From Duganella fentianensis (GTDB lineage: Bacteria > Pseudomonadota > Gammaproteobacteria > Burkholderiales > Burkholderiaceae_D), in assembly GCF_009857835.1 (NCBI RefSeq), contig NZ_WWCL01000001.1, positions 248,001-312,000 on the forward strand: a stretch of 64,000 nucleotides of DNA, read 5' to 3'. Positions 45,121-53,801 of the stretch are shown piece by piece. The translations under genes and the position numbers were made by a program. Numbering within the stretch: position 1 is the first letter of the stretch; every line of letters starts with the position of its first letter. The notes beneath the pieces were generated by a model. It had not been told where the DNA came from and did no database searches. It saw only the letters and a list, made by a program, of their open reading frames with translations.

Positions 45121-45822
45121 GTGCGCTGCCTAGTCATCGAAGACGAGATCGACACCTCGAATTACATCTGCAAAGGCCTGCGCGATGCGGGCCATAGCGC
45201 CAGCGCCTGCGCCAGCGGTGCCGAAGCCAAGGCGCTGGCGCTGGGCAGCGAATGGGACATCGTCATCCTCGACCGCATGCTGCCCGGTGTGCGCGATGGC
45301 CTGTCCATCGTCGAGCAGATGCGCGCGCAGGGCAAGACCACCCCTGTCATCGTGGTCAGTGCGCTCAACTCCATCGAGGCGCGCGTGGGCGGCCTGCGCG
45401 GCGGTGCCGACGACTATCTCTCCAAACCGTTTGCCTTTTCCGAACTGCTGGCGCGGGTGGAAGCGCTGCAGCGGCGTAGCGCGCCCGGTGCCGATAGCGC
45501 GCAGTTGCAGGTGGCCGACCTCAAGCTCGATCTGCGTACCCTGCGCGTCACGCGCGGTAACAAGGTGATCGCCCTGCAGCCGCGCGAATACCGTCTGCTG
45601 GAATACCTGATGCGCAATGTGGGGCAGGTGGTGACCCGCACCATGCTGCTGGAGTCCGTGTGGGATTATCACTTCGATCCGCAGACCAATGTGATCGATG
45701 TGCAGATTAGCCGGCTGCGCGCCAAAGTCGACAAGGATTTTCCCGTGATGCTGATCCATACCCTGCGCGGGGTGGGTTACCGCATGGGCGACGGGCCGGA
45801 CGCAGGTAGCCCCCTTGAGTAG
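45121..45822 (+). CDS. OmpR-family response regulator
   Basis: A 233-aa response regulator. The receiver (1-120) has EDE near the N-terminus, the phospho-acceptor D51 in VILDRMLPG, and K in LSKPF; the OmpR-type winged helix (about 130-225) ends with ISRLRAKVDKDFPVMLIHTLRGVGYRM. GTG start at 45121 with GGAGAG 6 bases upstream. It overlaps the kinase gene by 8 bases, so it is surely its partner. Downstream is a MacAB-like exporter, a likely target. Confidence 0.92.
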   Translation: MRCLVIEDEIDTSNYICKGLRDAGHSASACASGAEAKALALGSEWDIVILDRMLPGVRDGLSIVEQMRAQGKTTPVIVVSALNSIEARVGGLRGGADDYLSKPFAFSELLARVEALQRRSAPGADSAQLQVADLKLDLRTLRVTRGNKVIALQPREYRLLEYLMRNVGQVVTRTMLLESVWDYHFDPQTNVIDVQISRLRAKVDKDFPVMLIHTLRGVGYRMGDGPDAGSPLE

Positions 45823-47188
45823 GCTGCGCACCTCGATAGCCATCAAGCTGGTGCTCGGTTATGGCTTGCTGGGCACAGCGTCGATTGCGCTGGTGTCGGG
45901 GGTGTTCTATCGCGGCACGGTGGGCGTGCTGGAGCGCGAAAATGATAGCCGGCTGATCGCCCAGTCGGATCGCGTGATGGCACGCGCCACGGGAAGGCCG
46001 CACAAGGTGCTGCTGGCCGAAGTGCGGCGCCAGCTGGACGACGGCATCGATAGTGACCGCGAAATTTTCGAGCTGGTGGCGGCCGATGGCCATGGCGAAG
46101 TGGGTAATCTGACCAGCTGGCCGGCACTCTCGCCGGAGCGCGAAGACGACAACCAGCAGATCGTAACCTCGGTGGTGATACGCGCCGGCCTGCCGACCCG
46201 CGCGCGGCTGGTGATGCGCCCGCTCAAGCAGGGTGGCATGCTGATCGTGGGGCGCGATCTGGCCGAACAGGAAGCCGTGCGTACGGTGATCTGGCATGCC
46301 GTGCTGGCCGGTGCGGCCGTCTCGCTGCTGCTGACGGTGGGCGGTGCGCTGCTATTCCGCAGCATGACGGAACGGCGGCTGGGAGCGATTCGCCGCACGG
46401 CCGCACAGATCGAAGCGGGTGACCTGAGTTCGCGCATACCGGTAGCGGGCGACGATGAATTTGCCCTGCTGGGCAGCGATATCAACCGTATGCTGGACCG
46501 CATCGAACGGCTGATGGATGGTATCCGTCATGTGTCCAACGCGATTGCGCACGACCTGCGCACGCCACTGGGGCGCATCCGCAGCAAGCTCGATGAAGCG
46601 CTACGCCATGAACCCAGCGTGCCGCGCCTGACGGGTGCCGCGCACGATGCAATCGAACATATCGATGACCTGATCCGGCTGTTTGAACGTCTGCTGCAGA
46701 TTGCAGAAGCGGAATCGGGTGTGCGTACCCGCTTGTTCGAGCGGCTGGCGCTGGCGCAGATCGCACGTGACATGGGCGAGATGTACGAAGCCAGTGCCGA
46801 GGACCGTGGCGTGATGCTGACGCTGGAACTGGACGATAGCGTGCAGGTCGATGGCGACCGCAATCTGCTGGCCAGTGCCGTGGCCAGCCTGCTCGATAAC
46901 GCCATCAAGTATGCCGGTGCAGGGGCCGAGGTACGCCTCGGCGTGCAGCAGTATCAGGGCCGCGCTGCCATCGTGGTGGCCGATACGGGGCCCGGCATTC
47001 CGGCCGCGGAACTGGGCAAGGTGACGCAGCGTTTCTACCGCGTGGACGCCAGCCGCCACCTGCCCGGCAATGGTCTGGGGCTGGCCATCGTCTCGGCCAC
47101 GGCGCTGTCGCATGGCGGTGAGCTGCAGCTGGAAGATGGTGCGCCGGGGCTGGTGGCGCGCATCCTGCTGCCGCTGGCGGCAGCATGA
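45815..47188 (+). CDS. Sensor histidine kinase
   Basis: A 457-aa membrane kinase, TTG start at 45815 inside the end of the regulator gene. Two membrane helices (about 10-30 and 150-180) frame a periplasmic sensor of about 120 residues; HAMP follows (about 180-235), then the phospho-His H246 in AHDLRTPL, HisKA and a HATPase domain with LDNAIKYAG (N box), DTGPGIP and GNGLGLAIV. The periplasmic part is unlike known sensors and would decide the signal. Upstream of macAB-like genes by 96 bases. Confidence 0.92.
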   Translation: MSRLRTSIAIKLVLGYGLLGTASIALVSGVFYRGTVGVLERENDSRLIAQSDRVMARATGRPHKVLLAEVRRQLDDGIDSDREIFELVAADGHGEVGNLTSWPALSPEREDDNQQIVTSVVIRAGLPTRARLVMRPLKQGGMLIVGRDLAEQEAVRTVIWHAVLAGAAVSLLLTVGGALLFRSMTERRLGAIRRTAAQIEAGDLSSRIPVAGDDEFALLGSDINRMLDRIERLMDGIRHVSNAIAHDLRTPLGRIRSKLDEALRHEPSVPRLTGAAHDAIEHIDDLIRLFERLLQIAEAESGVRTRLFERLALAQIARDMGEMYEASAEDRGVMLTLELDDSVQVDGDRNLLASAVASLLDNAIKYAGAGAEVRLGVQQYQGRAAIVVADTGPGIPAAELGKVTQRFYRVDASRHLPGNGLGLAIVSATALSHGGELQLEDGAPGLVARILLPLAAA

Positions 47189-47284
47189 CGGCCATTCTGG
47201 CTGATTGCATTTATGGCAAAATTCATGAATACTCTCCCTGTTGATCCGCATATCGACGGATCTCGCTCAGGGATAAATGCAACG

Positions 47285-48550
47285 ATGGCTTTTCTGACCA
47301 AGAAAAAGATCGTGCTGGCCGTTGGCCTGCTGATCGTGGCCGGCGCAACGTCGGCCTGGTATGCCCGCTCCAAACCTGCTGTTGTCGAGGCGCCCCGCTT
47401 CCGCACTGCGCCTGTCGACCGTGGCACCATCACCCAGACCGTGACGGCCACCGGCACCATCAATCCGGTGGCGCTGATTAATATCGGCTCGCAGGTATCG
47501 GGCACGGTAAGTGAACTGAAGGCGGATTTCAACGACCACGTGAAAAAAGGCCAGGTGCTGCTGAAACTGGACCCGACCATTTTCAACGCCGTGATCGCCC
47601 AGAGCGAAGCGCAGCTGGCGTCGGCACGGGCCAATCTGCGGCTGGCACAGGCCACCTTCCAGCGCAACCAGACACTGGTAGCGCAGAGCTTCATGTCCTC
47701 GCTGACGCTGGACCAGTCGCGCCGCGAAGTCGATGTGGCGCAGGCCAATGTGCAGCTGGCGCAGGCCCAGCTGGCACGAGCGCAGGCTGACCTGAATAAC
47801 TCGGTGATCCGTTCGCCCATCGATGGCGTGATCATCAAGCGTACCGTCGATCTGGGCCAGACGGTGGCCGCTTCGTTCACCACGCCGACCCTGTTCCAGA
47901 TCGCACGCGACCTGACCAAGATGCAGATCGACACCAGCGTCTCCGAAGCCGATGTGGGCGCGCTGAAAGAGGGCCAGCAGGCCCGCTTCGTGGTGGACGC
48001 CTATCCGGACAAGGAATTCGATGCGCGCATGCGCCAGTTCCGTCTGGCCGCCAACGTAGTGCAGAACGTCGTGACCTACAACGTGGTGCTGGACGTGGAC
48101 AACAATGAAGAGCTGCTCAAGCCCGGCATGACGGCGCAGGTACGGCTGCTGGTGGGCAACCGCCAGCAGGTGCTGCGCATACCGACGGCGGCGCTGCGCT
48201 TCCGCCTGAGCGACGAGGAAATCGAAAAGCAGAAGCAGAAGGCCAAGGCGCTGGCCAGTGCCTCGGCTAGTGCCAGTGCTTCGGCCAGCGCTACAGCTTC
48301 GGCTTCTGCGGCGGCCGGCAAGGCTGGCGAGAGCGTGGCAGCGCAGGAAGATGATGCGGCCTTCCGCAGCAAGGGCGAACTCTCGCGCACCTTCAAGATC
48401 TACACGCTGGACGACAAGAACCAGCCGGTGGCGAAAGATATCCGTATCGGCCTGTCCAATTTCCGCTATACCGAAGTAGTGGGCGGTGAACTCAAGCAGG
48501 GCGATAAGGTGGTTACCCGCGCCATCAACGAGAAATCGGGTGAGCTGTGA
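47285..48550 (+). CDS. macA: MacA-like periplasmic adaptor
   Basis: A 421-aa HlyD/MacA-type adaptor linking an inner-membrane ABC pump to an outer-membrane channel. An N-terminal membrane anchor (IVLAVGLLIVAGATSAWY) is followed by the lipoyl/barrel part (GTITQTVTATGTINPVALINIGSQVSG), a long coiled coil (about 95-170) and the barrel SPIDGVIIKRTVDLGQTVAASF. A low-complexity (Ala-Ser)n run of about 22 residues sits near residue 330 inside the C-terminal part. The ATG at 47285 puts the anchor at the N-terminus; an in-frame ATG at 47213 would add a charged tail. Overlaps the next gene by four bases. Confidence 0.87.
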   Translation: MAFLTKKKIVLAVGLLIVAGATSAWYARSKPAVVEAPRFRTAPVDRGTITQTVTATGTINPVALINIGSQVSGTVSELKADFNDHVKKGQVLLKLDPTIFNAVIAQSEAQLASARANLRLAQATFQRNQTLVAQSFMSSLTLDQSRREVDVAQANVQLAQAQLARAQADLNNSVIRSPIDGVIIKRTVDLGQTVAASFTTPTLFQIARDLTKMQIDTSVSEADVGALKEGQQARFVVDAYPDKEFDARMRQFRLAANVVQNVVTYNVVLDVDNNEELLKPGMTAQVRLLVGNRQQVLRIPTAALRFRLSDEEIEKQKQKAKALASASASASASASATASASAAAGKAGESVAAQEDDAAFRSKGELSRTFKIYTLDDKNQPVAKDIRIGLSNFRYTEVVGGELKQGDKVVTRAINEKSGEL

Positions 48551-49287
48551 CAGCGCCGCTGCTGATCGACATCCGTCAGGTCACCAAGAGCTACCACTCG
48601 GGCAACGTTGAAACGCAGGTGCTGTTCGGGATAGATCTGGCCGTGCCGCGCGGCGATTTCGTCGCCGTGATGGGGCAGTCCGGTTCCGGTAAATCGACGC
48701 TGATGAATATTTTCGGCTGCCTCGATCAGGCCAGCGGCGGCAGCTATTGCCTCGATGGCGTGGATACGCTGACGCTGTCGCGTGCCGAACTGGCCACCAT
48801 CCGCAACCGTACCATCGGTTTCGTGTTCCAGAGTTTTAATCTGATCAAGCGCATGAGCGTGGCGGAGAATGTGGCGCTGCCGCTGATCTATGCCGGCGTA
48901 TCGCGCTCCAAAGCCCACGCCAAGGCGCTGCTGGAACTGGAGCGGGTGGGGCTGAAGGATTACGCCAAACGTACGCCCAACCAGCTATCGGGCGGCCAGC
49001 AGCAGCGCGTGGCGATTGCCCGCGCGCTGGTGGGCGATCCGCCGCTGATACTGGCAGACGAGCCGACCGGCAACCTCGATACCCAGACCAGCATAGACAT
49101 CATGCGCTCGTTCCAGCAGCTGAATGAACAGCGTGGCATCACCATCCTGCTGGTGACGCACGAACCGGACATCGCCGCCTACGCCAAGCGCCTGATGCGC
49201 CTCAAGGACGGCCGCGTGCTGTACGACGGGCCGGCCGCGGAAGGCCTGCGCCAGCTGGCAGCCAGCCACGAAGCCATAACGGTATAA
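48547..49287 (+). CDS. MacB-type ABC transporter ATPase
   Basis: A 246-aa ATPase of the LolD/MacB class. Walker [11 protein letters not shown]-loop [14 protein letters not shown], signature [14 protein letters not shown], Walker [13 protein letters not shown] and H-loop LVTHEPD are complete. GTG start overlaps the adaptor stop. In MacB the ATPase is usually fused to its permease; here it is a separate polypeptide, with the permease gene 5 bases on. Exported substrate not predictable. Confidence 0.9.
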   Translation: MTAPLLIDIRQVTKSYHSGNVETQVLFGIDLAVPRGDFVAVMGQSGSGKSTLMNIFGCLDQASGGSYCLDGVDTLTLSRAELATIRNRTIGFVFQSFNLIKRMSVAENVALPLIYAGVSRSKAHAKALLELERVGLKDYAKRTPNQLSGGQQQRVAIARALVGDPPLILADEPTGNLDTQTSIDIMRSFQQLNEQRGITILLVTHEPDIAAYAKRLMRLKDGRVLYDGPAAEGLRQLAASHEAITV

Positions 49288-49292
49288 ATCAT

Positions 49293-50516
49293 ATGAATCC
49301 TTTACAGATCGTGGTGGAAGCTTTCCGCTCCATGATGGCCAACCGGCTGCGCACGCTGCTGACCATGCTGGGCATCATCATCGGGATTACCTCGGTGGTG
49401 CTGCTGCTGGCCGTGGGCGACAGCATGAAGCGTTTCATCGCCAAGGAGCTGGAGCAGCTGGGCACGAATATGCTGTTCATCTCGCCCGGTGGCGACCGCG
49501 CCCAGCAGCAGCGCATGCGCACCGGTGCCGCGCCGGCGCTGACCATGGCCGATGCGGCGGCGCTCAACGAGCTGCCATCGCTGGCCGGTGCGGCGCCCGT
49601 GCTGCAGGGCGGCTTTAATCTGGCGGTGGGCAACGAGAGTGCTTCCAAGACCGTGCACGGGGTCTCCACCGCCATGTTCAAGATCCGCGGCTGGAAAATC
49701 GATCAGGGCAATGTGTTCAGCGATGCCGATGTGCGTGCTGCGGCGCGCATGGTGGTGATAGGTCACAAGATCGCCGACCAGTTCTTCTACAAGACCGACC
49801 CGCTGGGCAAATACATTCGCATCGAGAATGTCTCGTTCCAGGTAGTGGGGGTGCTGTATGGCGAAGGCAAGCAGGTCGATGGCGGCGATCTGGCCGACTA
49901 TGTGCTGGTGCCGATTACGGCGGCGGCAGCCAATCTGGTGCGCCTGCCTTTCCCCGGCAATGTGCACTACGTGGTGGCGCAGGGTAAATCGGGCGGCAAC
50001 CTGCAGGATGCCATCCAGGATATCAACGAGACGCTGCGCGACCGCCACCACATCAAGTACGAGCAGCCGGATGACTTCCGCATCGATAATCTGGCGTCGT
50101 TTGCCGAGACGGCGCAGAAGATCAGTACCGGTCTGGCTGCGCTGCTGGGCCTGATCGGCGCCATTTCGCTGATCGTGGGCGGCATAGGCATCATGAACAT
50201 CATGCTAGTCTCGGTGACGGAGCGCACGCGCGAGATCGGCATCCGCATGGCTATCGGCGCCAAGCCGCGCGACGTGCTGTGGCAGTTCCTGACCGAGGCC
50301 GTGGTGATCTGTCTGGTCGGTGGCCTGTTCGGCATCGTGCTGGCCAGCGGGGCGGCAGCAGCCATCACGGCGACCGGCAAGTTCGATGTCTTCATTACCC
50401 TGCAGGCAGTGGTGGTGGCCTGCGGCTTTTCCAGTCTGGTGGGGGTGTTCTTCGGCTTCTATCCGGCGCGCCGCGCTTCGCGTCTGCTGCCGGTGGATTG
50501 TCTGCGCTACGAATAG
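49293..50516 (+). CDS. MacB-type ABC transporter permease
   Basis: A 407-aa permease with four membrane helices, one at the N-terminus (TLLTMLGIIIGITSVVLLLAVG) and three at the C-terminus (ALLGLIGAISLIVGGIGIMNIMLVSV, ...GLFGIVLASGA, VVACGFSSLVGVFFGFYPA), and a large periplasmic MacB_PCD domain between. TREIGIRMAIGAKPRDVLWQFL is the coupling segment. It completes the adaptor/ATPase/permease operon that follows the two-component system. A TolC-type partner must come from elsewhere. Confidence 0.9.
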   Translation: MNPLQIVVEAFRSMMANRLRTLLTMLGIIIGITSVVLLLAVGDSMKRFIAKELEQLGTNMLFISPGGDRAQQQRMRTGAAPALTMADAAALNELPSLAGAAPVLQGGFNLAVGNESASKTVHGVSTAMFKIRGWKIDQGNVFSDADVRAAARMVVIGHKIADQFFYKTDPLGKYIRIENVSFQVVGVLYGEGKQVDGGDLADYVLVPITAAAANLVRLPFPGNVHYVVAQGKSGGNLQDAIQDINETLRDRHHIKYEQPDDFRIDNLASFAETAQKISTGLAALLGLIGAISLIVGGIGIMNIMLVSVTERTREIGIRMAIGAKPRDVLWQFLTEAVVICLVGGLFGIVLASGAAAAITATGKFDVFITLQAVVVACGFSSLVGVFFGFYPARRASRLLPVDCLRYE

Positions 50517-50546
50517 TGCCAGCGCCGCCTTGCGCGCCGGGCGGCG

Positions 50547-50981
50547 TCAGAAATCGAACTTGTTGCTGCGGCCTTCCTGCGGTTTCGGGGCGGCTTGCGC
50601 CTGCTTGTCGCGCAGCGCCTGCTCGCGCCGCTGCAGTGCTTCCAGTTTGCGCTGGGCCTGGCGGGCATTGAAATCGATCACGCGCTGCTGGGCGGAGCGG
50701 CCCACTTTGCTGTTATGCAGGATGGTGATTTTCTGCTGCATGGCGGCAGCCCACAGCACAAAGACCAGTACCAGTGCCAGCAGGTAGACGGTTTGCCACA
50801 GGCCGTAGTTCTGCTGGATGAAGGGGAACAGCGGGCGGGCATCTTCCAGCCAGCCCTGGCCCAGCATGCCGAAGAAACCGGCCAGTACGCCCCATGCGGC
50901 GGTCTTGGCAATGAGCCAGCGACTGGCTGTTACCCGTTCATCCCAGTAGGTTAAGGAATCAGTAGACGTGTCACGCGGCAT
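50547..50981 (-). CDS. Small membrane protein, unknown function
   Basis: A 144-aa protein with two membrane helices (about 22-45 and 62-83) and a charged coiled C-terminal tail (SAQQRVIDFNARQAQRKLEALQRREQALRDKQAQ). It looks like a conserved betaproteobacterial protein, with no enzyme motif. It is convergent with the MacB-type permease gene, 30 bases apart, and has no obvious partner. Confidence 0.6.
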   Translation of the reverse strand: MPRDTSTDSLTYWDERVTASRWLIAKTAAWGVLAGFFGMLGQGWLEDARPLFPFIQQNYGLWQTVYLLALVLVFVLWAAAMQQKITILHNSKVGRSAQQRVIDFNARQAQRKLEALQRREQALRDKQAQAAPKPQEGRSNKFDF

Positions 50982-51118
50982 GGCTGTAAATCAAACTTGT
51001 GCAAAACAAAAAGATAGTACGAATTATGACATATTTTCCTTCGAGGAAACTATTTTGCCACTAGTTTGCTGCACAAAAGCCTGATGCCGGGACGCTGCAG
51101 AGCGCTGGCGGGCAGCGC

Positions 51119-51547
51119 TTAGCGGGCCGCTGGCTGGCGCCAGCGTTCGACCAGTTCGAATACCGCCATGCCGGCCACCATGGCCGCCACAAAGCCGGCC
51201 GCCTTGGGATAGCCGGCGCCCATGGCCACCAGCGCCGGACCGGGGCAGAAGCCGGCCATGCCCCAGCCTATGCCGAAGGCGGCGCTGCCCAGCACCAGCC
51301 GGGCGGTGATGGTGCTGTTGGCGGGCAGCTGCATGGGCAGCCCGAGCAGGGAGAGCTGGCGCCGGCGCGCCAGCAGGAAGGTGAAGCCGCCTATGCCGAT
51401 GGCGCCCGCCATCACCATGGCCAGCGAGGGATCCCAGTTGCCGGCCAGATCGAGGAAACCCTGTACCTTGACGGGATTGGCCATGCCCGAAATGATCAGG
51501 CCGAGGCCGAACAGCAGTCCGGCCAGCAAAGAAGTCAGTACCAGCAT
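51119..51547 (-). CDS. YeeE/YedE-family membrane protein, second half
   Basis: A 142-aa membrane protein with four helices, one of a YeeE/YedE pair. GLIISGMANPVKVQGFLDLAGNWDP and SAAFGIGWGMAGFCPGPALVAMGAG contain the conserved GMxNPxKVxxFLD and GxCPGP motifs, with Cys in the latter. Relatives transport thiosulfate or other sulfur compounds. It lies 1 base after the partner gene, and both are downstream of an ArsR regulator, so they form one operon. Confidence 0.87.
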   Translation of the reverse strand: MLVLTSLLAGLLFGLGLIISGMANPVKVQGFLDLAGNWDPSLAMVMAGAIGIGGFTFLLARRRQLSLLGLPMQLPANSTITARLVLGSAAFGIGWGMAGFCPGPALVAMGAGYPKAAGFVAAMVAGMAVFELVERWRQPAAR

Positions 51548-51548
51548 C

Positions 51549-51983
51549 TCAGGCTCCCAGTAGATGACGTTGGATGTACACGGTGATGAAACCGGCGGCC
51601 ATAAAGGTCAGGGTGGCCACGATGGAGCGCACGGCGCCGCGCGACATGCCGCATACGCCGTGGCCGCTGGTGCAGCCACCGGCATAGCGGGTGCCGAGGC
51701 CGACGATGAAGCCGGCCAGCAGCACCACCTCCCAGCTGGCGTGGATTTCCGGTGCGGTGGCATAGCCGAGCAGGCTGGCCAGCAGGGGCGAACCGATCAG
51801 GCCGGCCAGAAAAGCCAGGCGCCAGTGGCGGTCATTGCGGGGCCAGCTGAGCAGGCCGCCCAGAATGCCGCTGATGCCGGCGATACGGCCATTGAACAGG
51901 ATTAGCACACTGGCGGCGATGCCGATGATCAGGCCGCCCGCGAGCGAGAGAGCGGGGGTGAAATGGGTCAGGTCGATGGCCAT
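51549..51983 (-). CDS. YeeE/YedE-family membrane protein, first half
   Basis: A 144-aa membrane protein, partner of the previous entry. [29 protein letters not shown] and [22 protein letters not shown] are the family motifs; the latter has the conserved Cys of sulfur-handling members. Two half-size YeeE proteins in tandem are common in proteobacteria and may join to one transporter. Placed 3 bases after the ArsR gene. Confidence 0.87.
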   Translation of the reverse strand: MAIDLTHFTPALSLAGGLIIGIAASVLILFNGRIAGISGILGGLLSWPRNDRHWRLAFLAGLIGSPLLASLLGYATAPEIHASWEVVLLAGFIVGLGTRYAGGCTSGHGVCGMSRGAVRSIVATLTFMAAGFITVYIQRHLLGA

Positions 51984-51986
51984 CGC

Positions 51987-52313
51987 TTAATCCTTGAGCG
52001 GTTGGGGACAGAATTGCTGATACAGCACTTGCATCACGGCCAGTGCCTGCGTGCTGGCCACGGAGTAATAGATGTTCTTGCCATCGCGTCGCGTGTGGAC
52101 CAGTCCATTGCTGCGCAACACGCCCAGCTGTTGCGACAGGGTGGGCTGGTGGATGGAGAGCAGGGTTTCCAGCTCGCCCACGGAATGTTCGCCCTGCGAC
52201 AGCTGGCACATGAGCAGCAGCCGGTCGGGGTTGGATAGCACGCGCAGCAGGCCGCAAGCCTGTTCGGCGGCGGCATGCATGGCGTCTAGCGGCAGGGTAG
52301 GAGTATCGGGCAC
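51987..52313 (-). CDS. ArsR-family persulfide-responsive regulator (BigR/SqrR-like)
   Basis: A 108-aa winged-helix repressor. LRVLSNPDRLLLMCQLSQGEHSVGELE is the BigR/SqrR start with Cys36 in LMCQLSQGE; Cys102 near the C-terminus (QFCPQ) is the second thiol. In BigR and SqrR these two cysteines form a tetrasulfide-type bridge in response to persulfides, so this protein should derepress sulfur genes. Metal-site residues of the SmtB class are absent. It is the first gene of the yeeE operon. A palindrome lies 27 bases upstream of its start. Confidence 0.88.
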   Translation of the reverse strand: MPDTPTLPLDAMHAAAEQACGLLRVLSNPDRLLLMCQLSQGEHSVGELETLLSIHQPTLSQQLGVLRSNGLVHTRRDGKNIYYSVASTQALAVMQVLYQQFCPQPLKD

Positions 52314-52340
52314 GGCTCATCCTTCATTTTGTGGTTTTAT

Positions 52341-52360
52341 ATTATATTGAAAAATATAGT
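52341..52360. promoter_or_regulatory. ATATT-type palindrome, probable BigR-like operator
   Basis: ATTATATT and AATATAGT flank GAAA; the inner TATATT/AATATA arms are a perfect 6-bp pair, close to AT-rich operators of BigR/SqrR. It lies between the ArsR operon (start 52313) and cytochrome b561 (start 52417), so it may control both. Confidence 0.62.
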
Positions 52361-52416
52361 GTTTGTGCGATAAAATTCAAGTACACAATGCTAGGCAATC
52401 AGCCGACGAGGATGCC

Positions 52417-52980
52417 ATGAACCGTTTTCGCCCCCAGGCCGTGCCCACCGTGGGCTGGCACTATGACCGTATCGCGCTGGCGCTGCACTGGATCAGTGCC
52501 GTGCTACTGGTGTTCATGACAGGGCTGGGCTGGTACATGATGGAAATCGAACATAGCCCCGGGGCTAAGCCGTACTTTGTTTTGCACAAATCGCTGGGGC
52601 TGATCGTGCTGGCGCTGGTGCTGGTGCGGCTGGGATGGCGCCGCAGCCATCCGGTGCCACAACTGCCGTCGCGGATGCCGGCGTGGCAGTTGCGGGCAGC
52701 GCAGCTGGTACAGGTGGGCCTGTATCTGTGCATGCTGATATTGCCGCTGGCAGGGATAGCCGGGGCTATCCACAGTAAATCGGGACTGGTCTTTTTCGGC
52801 TACAGTCTGCCCCGGCTGGCGGCAGCCAACCACGACATGGCCGAGACTTATTACGATATCCACGGTGCACTGGTGTGGCTGCTGGTGGCGCTGGTATGTG
52901 TCCACATCGCCGGCGCGCTCAAGCACCGTTTCATCGACAAGGACGGGGTGTTCGAGCGCATGGTGCCGGGGCGGGATTAG
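52417..52980 (+). CDS. Cytochrome b561
   Basis: A 187-aa di-haem cytochrome b561 with four membrane helices. RIALALHWISAVLLVFMTG has the first haem His, VLHKSLGLIVLALVLVRLGWR the second, and YDIHGALVWLLVALVCVHIAGALKHRFIDKD the rest. These proteins move electrons from quinol or superoxide in the inner membrane. The ATG at 52417 follows CGAGGA. It is divergent from a persulfide-responsive ArsR operon and shares its operator-like palindrome, suggesting a role in sulfur or redox stress. Confidence 0.9.
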   Translation: MNRFRPQAVPTVGWHYDRIALALHWISAVLLVFMTGLGWYMMEIEHSPGAKPYFVLHKSLGLIVLALVLVRLGWRRSHPVPQLPSRMPAWQLRAAQLVQVGLYLCMLILPLAGIAGAIHSKSGLVFFGYSLPRLAAANHDMAETYYDIHGALVWLLVALVCVHIAGALKHRFIDKDGVFERMVPGRD

Positions 52981-53002
52981 GTCGCGCGGCCGCGCGGAAA
53001 AT

Positions 53003-53033
53003 AAAAAAGCACTGAAGAATCAGTGCTTTTTTT
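53003..53033. terminator. Bidirectional terminator between cytochrome b561 and tRNA-Leu
   Basis: GCACTGA/TCAGTGC stem with loop AGAA, six A before and seven T after; it serves the b561 transcript on plus and the tRNA transcript on minus. Confidence 0.95.
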
Positions 53034-53040
53034 GTATCTC

Positions 53041-53125
53041 TGGTGCCCGAGGCCGGACTTGAACCGGCACGCCTTGCGGCGGCGGATTTTGAGTCCGCTA
53101 CGTCTACCAATTCCATCACTCGGGC
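53041..53125 (-). tRNA. tRNA-Leu(CAA)
   Basis: On the minus strand an 85-base tRNA with 3' CCA encoded reads GCCCGAGTGATGG at the 5' end and CTCGGGC-ACCA at the 3' end. The anticodon arm is GCGGA-CTCAAAA-TCCGC, so the anticodon is CAA (reads UUG, leucine). The T arm has GGTTCAAGTCC, and an extended variable arm is present, as in leucine tRNAs. Confidence 0.97.
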
Positions 53126-53137
53126 GACGCGAGCGCC

Positions 53138-53166
53138 ATTATCACTGATTTGCCCCAATGCTGCAA
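53138..53166 (-). promoter_or_regulatory. Promoter of tRNA-Leu
   Basis: On the minus strand TTGCAG and GATAAT are 17 bases apart, and the tRNA starts 12 bases after the -10 box. Spacing and sequence fit a sigma-70 promoter. Confidence 0.72.
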
Positions 53167-53381
53167 GCTCGGGGGCTAGTCTGTCATGCGGATAAAGCGT
53201 GCACAGTCTTTTGCGGTTTATCGCGCCAGGCTACCGTTGGTGCCAGATTATCTGCGGCTCGTCGCATGGTCCGGATGCGGCCAGTTTTTCTTGTTATTCT
53301 GCTTACGTCGACCGCTGAAAACCAAGAGCAGCGGTGACTCCAGCTAGTGAAAAACTTCCCTACCTATTTACGGAGCACACC

Positions 53382-53753
53382 ATGAAAACCCTGATTGCCG
53401 CCTTAGCCGCTACACTTACTCTGGGCGCCGCCCACGCCGCCGATGTGATGGTGCAGGTTAAACCTACCCCTGGCTACCACCTGAACCAGCAGGAATTGAA
53501 TGATCTGGAACAGTCGTTCGCCCTGAGTAACGGGCAGACCTTGAAGGTCACCACCGATATGACGCGTATCTTCGTGCAGGTGGGCCGGGGCTCGTGGGTA
53601 GAAATCTTCCCGGTGGCAAAAGACCGCTTTAAGAGCAATGCTGGTACCGAGTTCGAGTTCCGTGATGATAATGAAACTGTAGCGATAGCCAATTTTGGCC
53701 TGCTGCCGATGGCGAAAGCACCCGCCAGGGCCATGGTGCTGGCACGCCGCTAA
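53382..53753 (+). CDS. Small exported protein of unknown function
   Basis: A 123-aa secreted protein with signal peptide MKTLIAALAATLTLGAAHA. The mature part (about 100 residues) is a beta-rich domain: VMVQVKPTPGYHLNQQEL, GQTLKVTTDMTRIFVQVG and FEFRDDNETVAIANFG. No cysteine or known motif. The ATG at 53382 has CGGAG 8 bases ahead. No other gene is joined to it. Confidence 0.72.
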   Translation: MKTLIAALAATLTLGAAHAADVMVQVKPTPGYHLNQQELNDLEQSFALSNGQTLKVTTDMTRIFVQVGRGSWVEIFPVAKDRFKSNAGTEFEFRDDNETVAIANFGLLPMAKAPARAMVLARR

Positions 53754-53801
53754 GCTCTTGCCGAGGAGGCGCGCCTATCAGGCGCGCCCCGGCCTTATTG
53801 C

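Noticed and set aside
53041-53381. tRNA-Leu as an integration site of a mobile element
   Set aside because: No integrase, no repeated tRNA 3' end and no shift in gene type next to it.
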